Below, one piece after another: positions 57,370 through 64,000 of a DNA stretch of 64,000 nt; positions within the stretch are counted from its first letter, which is position 1, and every line of letters starts with the position of its first letter. Position numbers and translations under genes: made by a program. The stretch is from assembly GCA_046541195.1 (NCBI GenBank), contig JBKHDT010000005.1:1-64000 (forward strand), given 5' to 3'. Below the pieces are notes generated by a model. That model worked only from the letters and a program-made list of their open reading frames with translations, had not been told where the DNA came from and did no database searches. The stretch comes from JBKHDT01 sp046541195. GTDB lineage: Bacteria; Pseudomonadota; Gammaproteobacteria; Halothiobacillales; Halothiobacillaceae.

Positions 57370-58155
57370 ATGGTGCCGCCGGAACTGGTCGTGCTCACGC
57401 GTCCTGAAGGCCGCAACGAGTCCCTGGCGGCGCGGCTGGCGACCTGGGGCGTGGACGTGGCGATCATGCCGGCAATCGCCATCGAGCCGGTCAAGCAATT
57501 GTCCGCGGCCCAAACGCTGGCCGGGCAGGATGCCGACGACTGGGTCTTCTTCGTCAGTGCAACTGCAGTGCGGCAGGCCGAGCGGCTGCGTCCGCTCGTC
57601 GAATGGCCTGCGGGTCACTTTGTCGCGGTGGGGCGCGCGACCGCCGTCGCCCTGGCCGAGGCGGGTCGGCCTGCGGATCTGGTGCCCGAGCCGGGTGAGG
57701 AGGAAACGGAAGGCCTGCTCGCGCGGCTGCCTGCCGAGCGCCTGTCAGGCCGCGTGGCGTGGATCGTGCGCGGATGCGGCGGTCGTGCCCTGCTCGCTCA
57801 GGCACTCTCCCGGATGGGGGCGCAGGTTCGGTTCCTGGAACTGTATCGCCGTGTCCGGCCAGCCATGGATCTGGCCGCGCTGGCTGCCCGTGCCCGGCGG
57901 GCCTTGTGGGTGATTACCTCCCCCGAGGGACTGGAAAACCTCACCGAGGCGGCCGCGTCTGGGGCGGTCCGTGATTGGCTGTTAAACTCGGATCTGATCG
58001 TGATCAACGAGCGAACGGTTCGCAAGGCGCGCGCGCTCGGCTTTTCCGGTCGCGTACTCGACTCCGGCGGCCCGGACGACGAGACCATGGCGCAGGCCGT
58101 GCGCGCGATCCTCGACGCGGACCGAGCGGTCCCGCAATCAGAACCCCTGGGGTGA
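57370..58155 (+). CDS. hemD: Uroporphyrinogen-III synthase
   Basis: HemD closes and inverts ring D of hydroxymethylbilane to form uroporphyrinogen III. The family is poorly conserved. The 261-residue length, the opening LVVLTRPEGRNESLAARLAT, the central DDWVFFVSATAVRQAERL and HFVAVGRATAVALAEAG, the linker RVAWIVRGCGGRALLAQALS, and ALWVITSPEGLENLTEA support the assignment together with the position after hemC. The ATG at 57370 is 1 bp past the hemC stop; GTG at 57361 is an alternative that overlaps it. hemX follows within 5 bp. Confidence 0.92.
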   Translation: MVPPELVVLTRPEGRNESLAARLATWGVDVAIMPAIAIEPVKQLSAAQTLAGQDADDWVFFVSATAVRQAERLRPLVEWPAGHFVAVGRATAVALAEAGRPADLVPEPGEEETEGLLARLPAERLSGRVAWIVRGCGGRALLAQALSRMGAQVRFLELYRRVRPAMDLAALAARARRALWVITSPEGLENLTEAAASGAVRDWLLNSDLIVINERTVRKARALGFSGRVLDSGGPDDETMAQAVRAILDADRAVPQSEPLG

Positions 58156-58160
58156 CCGAC

Positions 58161-59381
58161 ATGCAGGAAAAAAATCAGGCAGAACCGGCACAGAATCCGG
58201 ATGCGGAAGCGCCCGAAGCTGCCGAAGCCCGCAGCGGAGGCACAGAGGCGCCGCCCGAGGCGCCCGCGACCTCGGGCAGCATCCGCGGCCTGGCCGTGGC
58301 GCTCGCGCTGGTGTCGTTCCTCCTGCTGGGCTCCATGGGCGCGGCGTTCTGGTTCTTTGCCCAGATCGGGATCGAGGCGCGCGAGGCCCTGACCGAGCAG
58401 ATCGACATCCAGGCCGAGCAGGTCGCGTCCCTGGAAGCGTCCCGTGCGCGGCTGGCTGATGCCGAGTCACTCGCTTCGCTCGAGTCGCACCTGAACAGCC
58501 GGCTGGACCGGCTTGAGGCACGCGTGGACGAGGGGGTGGACGCCGCGACGGCCACCGCGGACAGCGCGCTTGCCCGCGCCGCGGATGTCGAGGCGGCCCT
58601 GGCCGGGCTGCGGGACGAGCTGGGCCGGGACGATCTGGCCTGGCGTCTGGCCGAGGCGTCGTTCCTGATGACGCGGGCGCAGGAGCGGTTGCGGATCGCC
58701 CGGGACCCCGAGGGGGCGCGCGTGGCAATCGACCAGGCAGACCGTCGGCTGGCCAGCCTGGCCATGCCCGAGCTGCTGCCGGTGCGTGAGGCGCTTGCCG
58801 CGGTCCGGACGCAGATCGAATCCCGGACGGTCATCGACCGGGTCGGCTGGACATTGAAGCTGCGAGCGCTGGGTGACGAGGTTTCGCGCTGGCCTCTGGC
58901 AGACGATACCGTGCCAGATCCGCCCGTCGAACAGCCGCCGGCGGGTTCTTCGGCCGACGACCCGGTTGACCCGGCGGCACCCTGGTACGAGCGCTGGCCG
59001 ACGCAGGCCTGGCAGCAGCTTGCGCGCTGGTTCGACACCCAGGTGGCCGTGACCCGGGACGACCGGGCGGCCGACGAGCCGCCGCGGGTTCCGGTGGACC
59101 GCGAGACCCGGCTTTTGATCTCCGCCCTGCGCGAGGCGCTGGTCGACCGCGACCAGGTACAGACCCGATCGGCCATGGCTGCGCTGCGTGACTGGACAAA
59201 AACTCATTACCTGACGACCGCCGGCGGCGCCAAGGCGCTTCTGACGCTGCTCGACGAGATCGACGCCGGGTTGGAGGAGGCGGTGCTCCCTGACCTGAAC
59301 GAGGCTTTCGCCGCCCTGAGATCGACCGGGCTGAGGCTGCCTGCTGCCGTCGATGACGGCCCGACCGGAGAAGCACCATGA
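58161..59381 (+). CDS. hemX: HemX family membrane protein of the heme operon
   Basis: HemX is an inner-membrane protein of unknown biochemical role found beside hemCD in gammaproteobacteria. An enzymatic role in porphyrin methylation, once assumed, is not supported by family features. The 406-residue protein has an acidic N-terminus, one membrane helix at about 44-68 (AVALALVSFLLLGSMGAAFW), a coiled coil (about 75-140, rich in Ala, Glu and Arg), and the HemX core with LAWRLAEASFLMTRAQERLR and RLASLAMPELLPVREALA. A Pro-rich insertion (about 255-275) separates two helical parts. It starts 5 bp after hemD and its stop overlaps hemY by 4 bp. Confidence 0.9.
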   Translation: MQEKNQAEPAQNPDAEAPEAAEARSGGTEAPPEAPATSGSIRGLAVALALVSFLLLGSMGAAFWFFAQIGIEAREALTEQIDIQAEQVASLEASRARLADAESLASLESHLNSRLDRLEARVDEGVDAATATADSALARAADVEAALAGLRDELGRDDLAWRLAEASFLMTRAQERLRIARDPEGARVAIDQADRRLASLAMPELLPVREALAAVRTQIESRTVIDRVGWTLKLRALGDEVSRWPLADDTVPDPPVEQPPAGSSADDPVDPAAPWYERWPTQAWQQLARWFDTQVAVTRDDRAADEPPRVPVDRETRLLISALREALVDRDQVQTRSAMAALRDWTKTHYLTTAGGAKALLTLLDEIDAGLEEAVLPDLNEAFAALRSTGLRLPAAVDDGPTGEAP

Positions 59382-60646
59382 GACGCCTGGCCTGGTTGCT
59401 GGTACTTGTCCTCGCCCTGGCGCTGGCCGGTGTGCTGTTTGTCCACGACCCCGGCAGCGTGTCGTTGAGTTTCCTTGGCTGGCATGTTCAGACCAACTTC
59501 GTGCTGTTTGCCCTTGGCCTGGGCGTGCTCTACCTGCTGTTGCGGGTCGTGCTTCGTCTGCTCGGGGGGATACTCGGCCTGCCGCGCTGGTTGCGCGAGC
59601 GCGGATTTCGCCGGCGCCGGGCCGCGTCACGCAAGGCGCTTGAAACCGGATTGGTGGACTTTGCCGAAGGGCGCTGGCGTCTGGCCGAGCGCAAGCTGCT
59701 TGGTCATGTCGAGCACAGCGAGACCCCGCTGATTCACTACCTGGCCGCCGCCCATGCCGCCCAGCGTCAGGGAGACCTGCAGGGCCGTGACCGGCACCTG
59801 CGCGGTGCCCATGACGCCATGCCGGAAGCCCAGCTTGCCATCGGGCTGACGCAGGCCGAACTGCAGATGGCGGCCGGCCAGTACGAACAGGCGTTGGCGA
59901 CCCTGCGGCACCTGCATGAACTCGAACCGCGCCATGATCATGTCACCCGGCTCCTGGCCCATGTATGCCGCGAAGTGGGTGACTGGGAAGGGCTGATGCA
60001 GCTTTTGCCGGCGCTTCGGCGAATGAAGGTGCAGGTGTTGCCGGAGGCCGAGCTGATGCAGCTGGAAGTGGACGCCCTGCTCGGTCGGTTGCGCATGGCG
60101 GAAAGCGAGGGGGTCCCGGCGGTCACCCGGCTGTGGATGGAAGCCCGTCGGCCGGTCGCGGAGCTGGAGGAGGTCACGGCTGGTTATGTCCGGATCCTGT
60201 GTCGACTGGGCGAGTTCTCCACCGCCGCCGACATTCTGGAGCGCCGCCTGAAGTCCCGGTGGAGCGATCTGCTGGTCGAGCTCTGGGGCCAGATCAGCCA
60301 TCCGGACCCGGAAGCGGCGCTGGCCCGGGTGGAGAACTGGCTCAGGACCGAGCCCGAGTCCGTGGCCCTGCTGCTTGCCGGTGCGCGAATCGCCGAATCG
60401 GTCGGGCAGTTCGACAAGGCGCGTGAGTGGCTGGAGACCGTGGTGCGGCTGGCCCCTTCCGTTCAGGCGCATCGCATGCTCGGTCAGCTTGCGCTCGCGC
60501 GAAAGGACAGTGCCGCCGCAGCCCGGCACTTTGCCGAGGCACTGTCGCTTTCCGGCGCCACCGGTCGAGGCCCGGTCAGCGATGCCTCGCCGAGCGTATC
60601 CGGCGGGCTGCTGCCCGATGGCCTGCGGTCGCTGCCGCCGCGGTGA
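59378..60646 (+). CDS. hemY: HemY-type TPR membrane protein of the heme operon
   Basis: This is the gammaproteobacterial HemY (unrelated to Bacillus protoporphyrinogen oxidase HemY), an inner-membrane protein with a TPR tail, thought to help organise late heme enzymes. The 422-residue protein has two N-terminal hydrophobic helices (RLAWLLVLVLALALAGVLFV and LFALGLGVLYLLLRVVLRLL), then the typical basic loop WLRERGFRRRRAASRKALE. Helical repeats follow (VDFAEGRWRLAERKLLGHVE, EQALATLRHLHELEPRH, DKAREWLETVVRLAPSVQA). It overlaps hemX by ATGA and is followed after 144 bp by ubiD in the same direction. Confidence 0.93.
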   Translation: MRRLAWLLVLVLALALAGVLFVHDPGSVSLSFLGWHVQTNFVLFALGLGVLYLLLRVVLRLLGGILGLPRWLRERGFRRRRAASRKALETGLVDFAEGRWRLAERKLLGHVEHSETPLIHYLAAAHAAQRQGDLQGRDRHLRGAHDAMPEAQLAIGLTQAELQMAAGQYEQALATLRHLHELEPRHDHVTRLLAHVCREVGDWEGLMQLLPALRRMKVQVLPEAELMQLEVDALLGRLRMAESEGVPAVTRLWMEARRPVAELEEVTAGYVRILCRLGEFSTAADILERRLKSRWSDLLVELWGQISHPDPEAALARVENWLRTEPESVALLLAGARIAESVGQFDKAREWLETVVRLAPSVQAHRMLGQLALARKDSAAAARHFAEALSLSGATGRGPVSDASPSVSGGLLPDGLRSLPPR

Positions 60647-60790
60647 AGGGCGCCCTGCCCGTCGCGCCGGGTGCCGTTTGGCCCGAGCGCAATGCCCAAC
60701 AGCGGGTGCCTGATGCCTTTCGATCCCCGTGGCAGTTCCCGTGCCGAAACCCGGGCCTTTGGCCCTGAACCCATCCTTGACGACTGCCCG

Positions 60791-62254
60791 ATGAAATACA
60801 CGGATCTGCGCGACTTCCTTGCCCGGCTTGAACAGCGTCAGTTGCTCAGGCGGGTTTCACAGCCTGTCGACCCCCGCCTGGAAATGACCGAGCTGGCCGA
60901 CCGGGTGCTGCGCCAGGGCGGACCGGCGCTGCTGATCGAAAACCCGATCGGTCACGACGTGCCGGTGTTGCTGAACCTGTTTGGCACCGTCGAGCGGGTG
61001 GCGATGGGCATGGGCGGCCAGTCGCTGGAAGATTTGCGCGAGATCGGCCGGCTGCTGGCGTTCCTCAAGGAGCCGGATCCGCCCAAGGGGCTCAGGGAGG
61101 CCTGGAACTCGCTGCCGATTTTCAAGAAAGTGCTCGACATGGCGCCGAAGACGGTACGTTCGGCGCCATGTCAGGAGGTCGTGATCGAGCAGCCCGACAT
61201 TGATCTGGCCGACTATCCGATCCAGACCTGCTGGCCCGGGGATGCCGGGCCGCTGATTACCTGGGGGCTGGTGGTGACCCGCGGGCCGAACAAGCCGCGC
61301 CAGAACATGGGCATTTACCGCCAGCAGGTGATCGGCCGCAACCGGGTGATCATGCGCTGGCTGTCGCATCGTGGCGGTGCGCTGGATCTGCGTGACTGGC
61401 AACTCGAACACCCCGGCGAACCCTTTCCGGTCGCGGTCGCGCTGGGGGCGGACCCGGCGACCACCCTGGGTGCCGTGACTCCTGTGCCGGATTCGCTGGC
61501 AGAACATGCCTTCGCCGGCCTGCTGCGCGGGTCGCGCACCGAACTGGTTCAGTGCCTGACTCATGAGCTCAAGGTGCCGGCCAGCGCCGAGATGATACTC
61601 GAAGGCCATATCTACCCGGACGACATCGCCGACGAGGGACCGTTCGGCGACCACACCGGCTACTACAACGAGGTGGACCGCTTCCCGGTGTTCACCATCG
61701 AGCGGATCACCCAGCGCAAGCAGCCGATCTACCACAGCACCCACACGGGTCGGCCGCCGGACGAGCCGGCGATCCTGGGCATGGCGCTCAACGAGGTGTT
61801 CGTGCCGCTGATCCAGAAGCAGTTTCCGGAAATCGTCGATTTCTATCTGCCGCCTGAAGGTTGTTCCTACCGCATGGCGGTGGTTTCGATGCGCAAGCAG
61901 TATCCGGGGCATGCCAAGCGGGTGATGATGGGCGTGTGGTCGTTTCTGCGCCAGTTCATGTACACCAAGTTCGTGATTGTGGTGGACGAGGATATCGACG
62001 CACGCAACTGGCAGGACGTGATCTGGGCGATGACCACCCGAATGGACCCGGTGCGCGACACCCTGCTGGTAGAGAACACGCCGATCGATTACCTGGACTT
62101 TGCTTCGCCCGTTTCCGGGCTCGGCGGCAAGATGGGCATGGACGCGACCGGCAAGTGGCCGGGTGAGACCGACCGGGAATGGGGGCGGCCGATCGTGATG
62201 GACCCCTCGGTCCGCCGGCGCGTCGACGAGCTCATGGCGCAGCTGTTCGGGTAG
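60791..62254 (+). CDS. ubiD: 3-octaprenyl-4-hydroxybenzoate carboxy-lyase UbiD
   Basis: UbiD removes the carboxyl group of polyprenyl-hydroxybenzoate in ubiquinone synthesis, using prenylated FMN made by UbiX. The 487-residue protein matches the family length. It begins MKYTDLRDFLARLEQRQLLR and has NLFGTVERVAMGMGGQSLED, PIQTCWPGDAGPLITWGLVV, NMGIYRQQVIGRNRVIMRWL, the acidic active-site segment YPDDIADEGPFGDHTGYYNE, and KFVIVVDEDIDARNWQDVIW. The frame is open upstream, but the start at 60791 fits the family. It may be read through from hemY. It converges on the outer-membrane gene. Confidence 0.96.
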   Translation: MKYTDLRDFLARLEQRQLLRRVSQPVDPRLEMTELADRVLRQGGPALLIENPIGHDVPVLLNLFGTVERVAMGMGGQSLEDLREIGRLLAFLKEPDPPKGLREAWNSLPIFKKVLDMAPKTVRSAPCQEVVIEQPDIDLADYPIQTCWPGDAGPLITWGLVVTRGPNKPRQNMGIYRQQVIGRNRVIMRWLSHRGGALDLRDWQLEHPGEPFPVAVALGADPATTLGAVTPVPDSLAEHAFAGLLRGSRTELVQCLTHELKVPASAEMILEGHIYPDDIADEGPFGDHTGYYNEVDRFPVFTIERITQRKQPIYHSTHTGRPPDEPAILGMALNEVFVPLIQKQFPEIVDFYLPPEGCSYRMAVVSMRKQYPGHAKRVMMGVWSFLRQFMYTKFVIVVDEDIDARNWQDVIWAMTTRMDPVRDTLLVENTPIDYLDFASPVSGLGGKMGMDATGKWPGETDREWGRPIVMDPSVRRRVDELMAQLFG

Positions 62255-62331
62255 TCGTCGCCCTGCAGCGCCTGACCAGTCGTGGACTGGCCGGCGCCCC
62301 TGAGCTGCCTGGGCAGCCCTGCTTTCGGGCA

Positions 62332-63309
62332 TCAGAACGCCATTTCGACGCCGAGCCCGAGTGCCCAGGCCTTCTGGCGTTCGTTGTCATCCTCGTCCCG
62401 AGGCCAGAAATGCCCGAGGATCACCTCCCCGACCAGCCAGTCCCGATAGACAGGCTGCCTGTAGATGCCGCGCAGTCCATACTCGCCCACACCCACGCGC
62501 CGGCCGCTCTCGCCATTGGCCAAAAGCTCCAGTGACATCTCGCGCCGGTCACCGAGGACCTGGAACAGCCCGGCCGCGGACGACCAACGCAGTCCGTCGG
62601 TCTCGCTGCCGAAAGTGCCGGCGTTTCGCCAGCGGAAAACGAGACGCTCGGACAGCGCGTGGGTGTAGTCCAGCGCGCTTGTGGCGCCCACGCCGTCGGA
62701 AACCGCGACGAACAGGGTTTCGCGAAATTCGAGACTGGCGCGGTCCGAAAGCCACCACCGAACCCCGTAACGGGCCTGCGCATAGACCTTGTAGCCGCCG
62801 CGCACACCGAGACGCAGGTCCACGTTATCAAGCAGGTGATAGCCGACCCCGGCGAAGAACGTTTCGTCCTCCCGGCGATTTTCCGGCAGCAGCAGCTGGG
62901 ATCTTGAAAAGGTCTCCGGGCGATCGTCGATCAGCTCTTCTTCGTTGTCTCGCCCGAAAAACAGGTAGGCCTTCTCATCGAGGTTTGGCATGTGCACCTG
63001 CAGCCGGAAACGCAGTGATCCCTTGAATCCTTCATCGGCCCGGTGCAGCCCGCGCAGTCTCAGGCGGCCACCGACTTCACCGCCTTCCTCGAAAGGCTTG
63101 TCTCCGAACCAGCCATCGATGTGGCTCAGCAGCCAGTAGGTCGAATAGCGCAGCCCCTCGCGGGAGCCATGCAGCCAGGCCATCCCGGTCGCGGGCGGGC
63201 GTTCTTCCCGGGTTGCGGGATCCGCGTCTCCCTGAGTCGAGTCCGCCAAGGTCTGAGTGGCCGGCAATGCAAGCAACAGCCACGTCAGAAGCAGCAAGGA
63301 CCGGTGCAT
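62332..63309 (-). CDS. Exported protein of unknown function, probable outer-membrane barrel
   Basis: I do not recognise this 325-residue protein. It has a signal peptide (MHRSLLLLTWLLLALPATQT, then LAD), a short acidic/proline-rich stretch, then a long region of alternating polar and aromatic/hydrophobic residues such as VGGRLRLRGLHRADEGFKG, VDLRLGVRGGYKVYAQARYG and LVGEVILGHFWPRDEDDN. It ends in ALGLGVEMAF, with a C-terminal Phe. This is the pattern of an outer-membrane beta-barrel, in the size range of 12-14 strands. The start at 63309 was chosen because of the signal peptide and GGGAGG upstream. It is transcribed alone, convergent to ubiD and divergent from queA. Confidence 0.72.
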   Translation of the reverse strand: MHRSLLLLTWLLLALPATQTLADSTQGDADPATREERPPATGMAWLHGSREGLRYSTYWLLSHIDGWFGDKPFEEGGEVGGRLRLRGLHRADEGFKGSLRFRLQVHMPNLDEKAYLFFGRDNEEELIDDRPETFSRSQLLLPENRREDETFFAGVGYHLLDNVDLRLGVRGGYKVYAQARYGVRWWLSDRASLEFRETLFVAVSDGVGATSALDYTHALSERLVFRWRNAGTFGSETDGLRWSSAAGLFQVLGDRREMSLELLANGESGRRVGVGEYGLRGIYRQPVYRDWLVGEVILGHFWPRDEDDNERQKAWALGLGVEMAF

Positions 63310-63485
63310 GATGCCCTCCCGGCCGGATGATTGAAGTGCCCGTCCCGCCGTGGACCCGTGTGGGGCCGGCAAGCCGTGCGGGGAATGTTCAGTATACGCC
63401 TGCGGCCGGCGCGTTGAACAACGCCGATGCGGTCGCCGGGACCGGTCGCGGCAGCGGATGCCTGATTTTGGCTGCGCATTCCTTA

Positions 63486-63491
63486 CAATGC
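63486..63491 (+). promoter_or_regulatory. Candidate -10 box for queA
   Basis: TACAAT differs from the consensus TATAAT at one position and lies 28 bp before the queA start. A weak -35 (TGATTT, 63463-63468) sits at 17-bp spacing. The leader would be only about 20 nt. Confidence 0.35.
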
Positions 63492-63519
63492 GCGATTTGG
63501 CTGTTGCTGAAGTAAACAT

Positions 63520-64000
63520 GAAGAAATCGCTTTTTCGTTTTGAACTGCCCGAGCGGCTGATTGCCTCCGAACCGCCGCCGCAGCGCGGCCAGTCGAGACT
63601 GCTCTGTCTGGATGGCGCCACCGGCGCGCTCGAAGACCGGCAGTTTGCCGAGCTTCCCGACCTGCTGGAGCCGGGCGACCTGCTGGTGTTCAACGATACG
63701 CGGGTGATCCCGGCCCGGCTGTTCGGGCGGAAGGACTCCGGCGGCCAGGTGGAAGTGCTGATCGAGCGGATTACCGGTCACGAGACCGCGCTGGCACAGG
63801 TGCGGGCCAGCAAGGCGCCGCGCGCCGGCACAAGGCTGCACATGGAAGGGGCATTCACGCTGGATGTGACCGGGCGTGACAAAGACCTGTTCGCGCTGCG
63901 TTGCGACGCACCGCTGCTCCCGCTGCTCGAGGCTCATGGTCACATGCCGCTGCCGCCCTATATCCAGCGGGCCGATCGCCCCGAGGACCGGGCGCGCTAC
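63520..64000 (+). CDS. queA: S-adenosylmethionine:tRNA ribosyltransferase-isomerase QueA (5' part)
   Basis: QueA transfers the ribosyl group of SAM to preQ1 in tRNA and forms epoxyqueuosine. The first 160 residues are present and the gene runs off the right edge. The start KKSLFRFELPERLIASEPPP with QRGQSRLLCLDGATG, LPDLLEPGDLLVFNDTRVIP, ARLFGRKDSGGQVEVLIERI, ALAQVRASKAPRAGTRL and HGHMPLPPYIQRADRPEDRA are all characteristic. In many proteobacteria tgt, yajC and secDF follow queA; they would lie outside this window. It uses SAM supplied by metK. The start has no strong ribosome-binding site but fits the family exactly. Confidence 0.95.

Overview
The window is a stretch of chromosome from a GC-rich gammaproteobacterium. 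The evidence is a PhoB/PhoR pair, the ileS-lspA-fkpB-ispH operon, hemC-hemD-hemX-hemY, bioA next to rsmE as in Xanthomonas-type genomes, and a TPP and an SAH riboswitch. The order Xanthomonadales/Lysobacterales or a close neighbour is likely, but no rRNA gene is present to fix this. Genes are densely packed on both strands and ATGA start/stop overlaps are frequent. I saw no tRNA, rRNA, CRISPR array, insertion sequence or prophage.

Layout. 1-2706: a two-component system (7TMR-DISM sensor kinase, then a response regulator cut by the left edge), visibly AT-richer than the rest. 3034-8027: FGGY sugar kinase, secreted DsrE-like protein, TPP riboswitch with thiC, and nadC. 8160-11112: a candidate Pho box, phoB, phoR and a SAM methyltransferase. 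11149-14195: an RluE-like pseudouridine synthase, a 5'-3' exonuclease and malic enzyme. 14555-16247: an AT-richer pair, a lipoprotein whose C-terminus is a complete MbtH-like domain, and a Uma2 protein. 16385-18454: bioA-rsmE. 18469-23650 (minus): sucC-sucD-nadE, translationally coupled to a CAP-domain lipoprotein and a membrane-anchored nuclease. 23803-26280: a diguanylate cyclase with two substrate-binding-protein sensor domains.

26456-33594 (minus) is a central carbon operon, tkt-gap-pgk-pyk-fba. 34500-38219 (plus) is the S-adenosylmethionine cycle: metK makes SAM, ahcY removes SAH and metF supplies methyl-THF. ahcY-metF lies behind an SAH riboswitch and a perfect 28-nt palindrome. 38317-43143 (minus) is ileS-lspA-fkpB-ispH, joined by 4-bp overlaps. 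Divergent from it is an orphan ParA overlapping a UbiA-family prenyltransferase. 45265-56263 holds accessory and maintenance genes: cardiolipin synthase, a short-chain dehydrogenase, a chemoreceptor with a sigma-28-like promoter, a chromate transporter, a 5'-nucleotidase lipoprotein, an HDOD protein, 3-methyladenine glycosylase and a thioredoxin-fold protein. 56403-62254 (plus) is hemC-hemD-hemX-hemY then ubiD. The window ends with an unknown exported, probably outer-membrane protein and the start of queA.

The most unusual object is the lipoprotein-MbtH fusion. MbtH proteins are cytoplasmic partners of nonribosomal peptide synthetase adenylation domains, yet here the domain follows a lipoprotein signal and no NRPS gene is in sight. 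Also worth attention are the exact 11-nt repeat of the SAH aptamer's 5' strand at the ahcY ribosome-binding site, the palindrome before that riboswitch, the paired stem-loops between gap and pgk, and the nuclease/CAP pair coupled to nadE.
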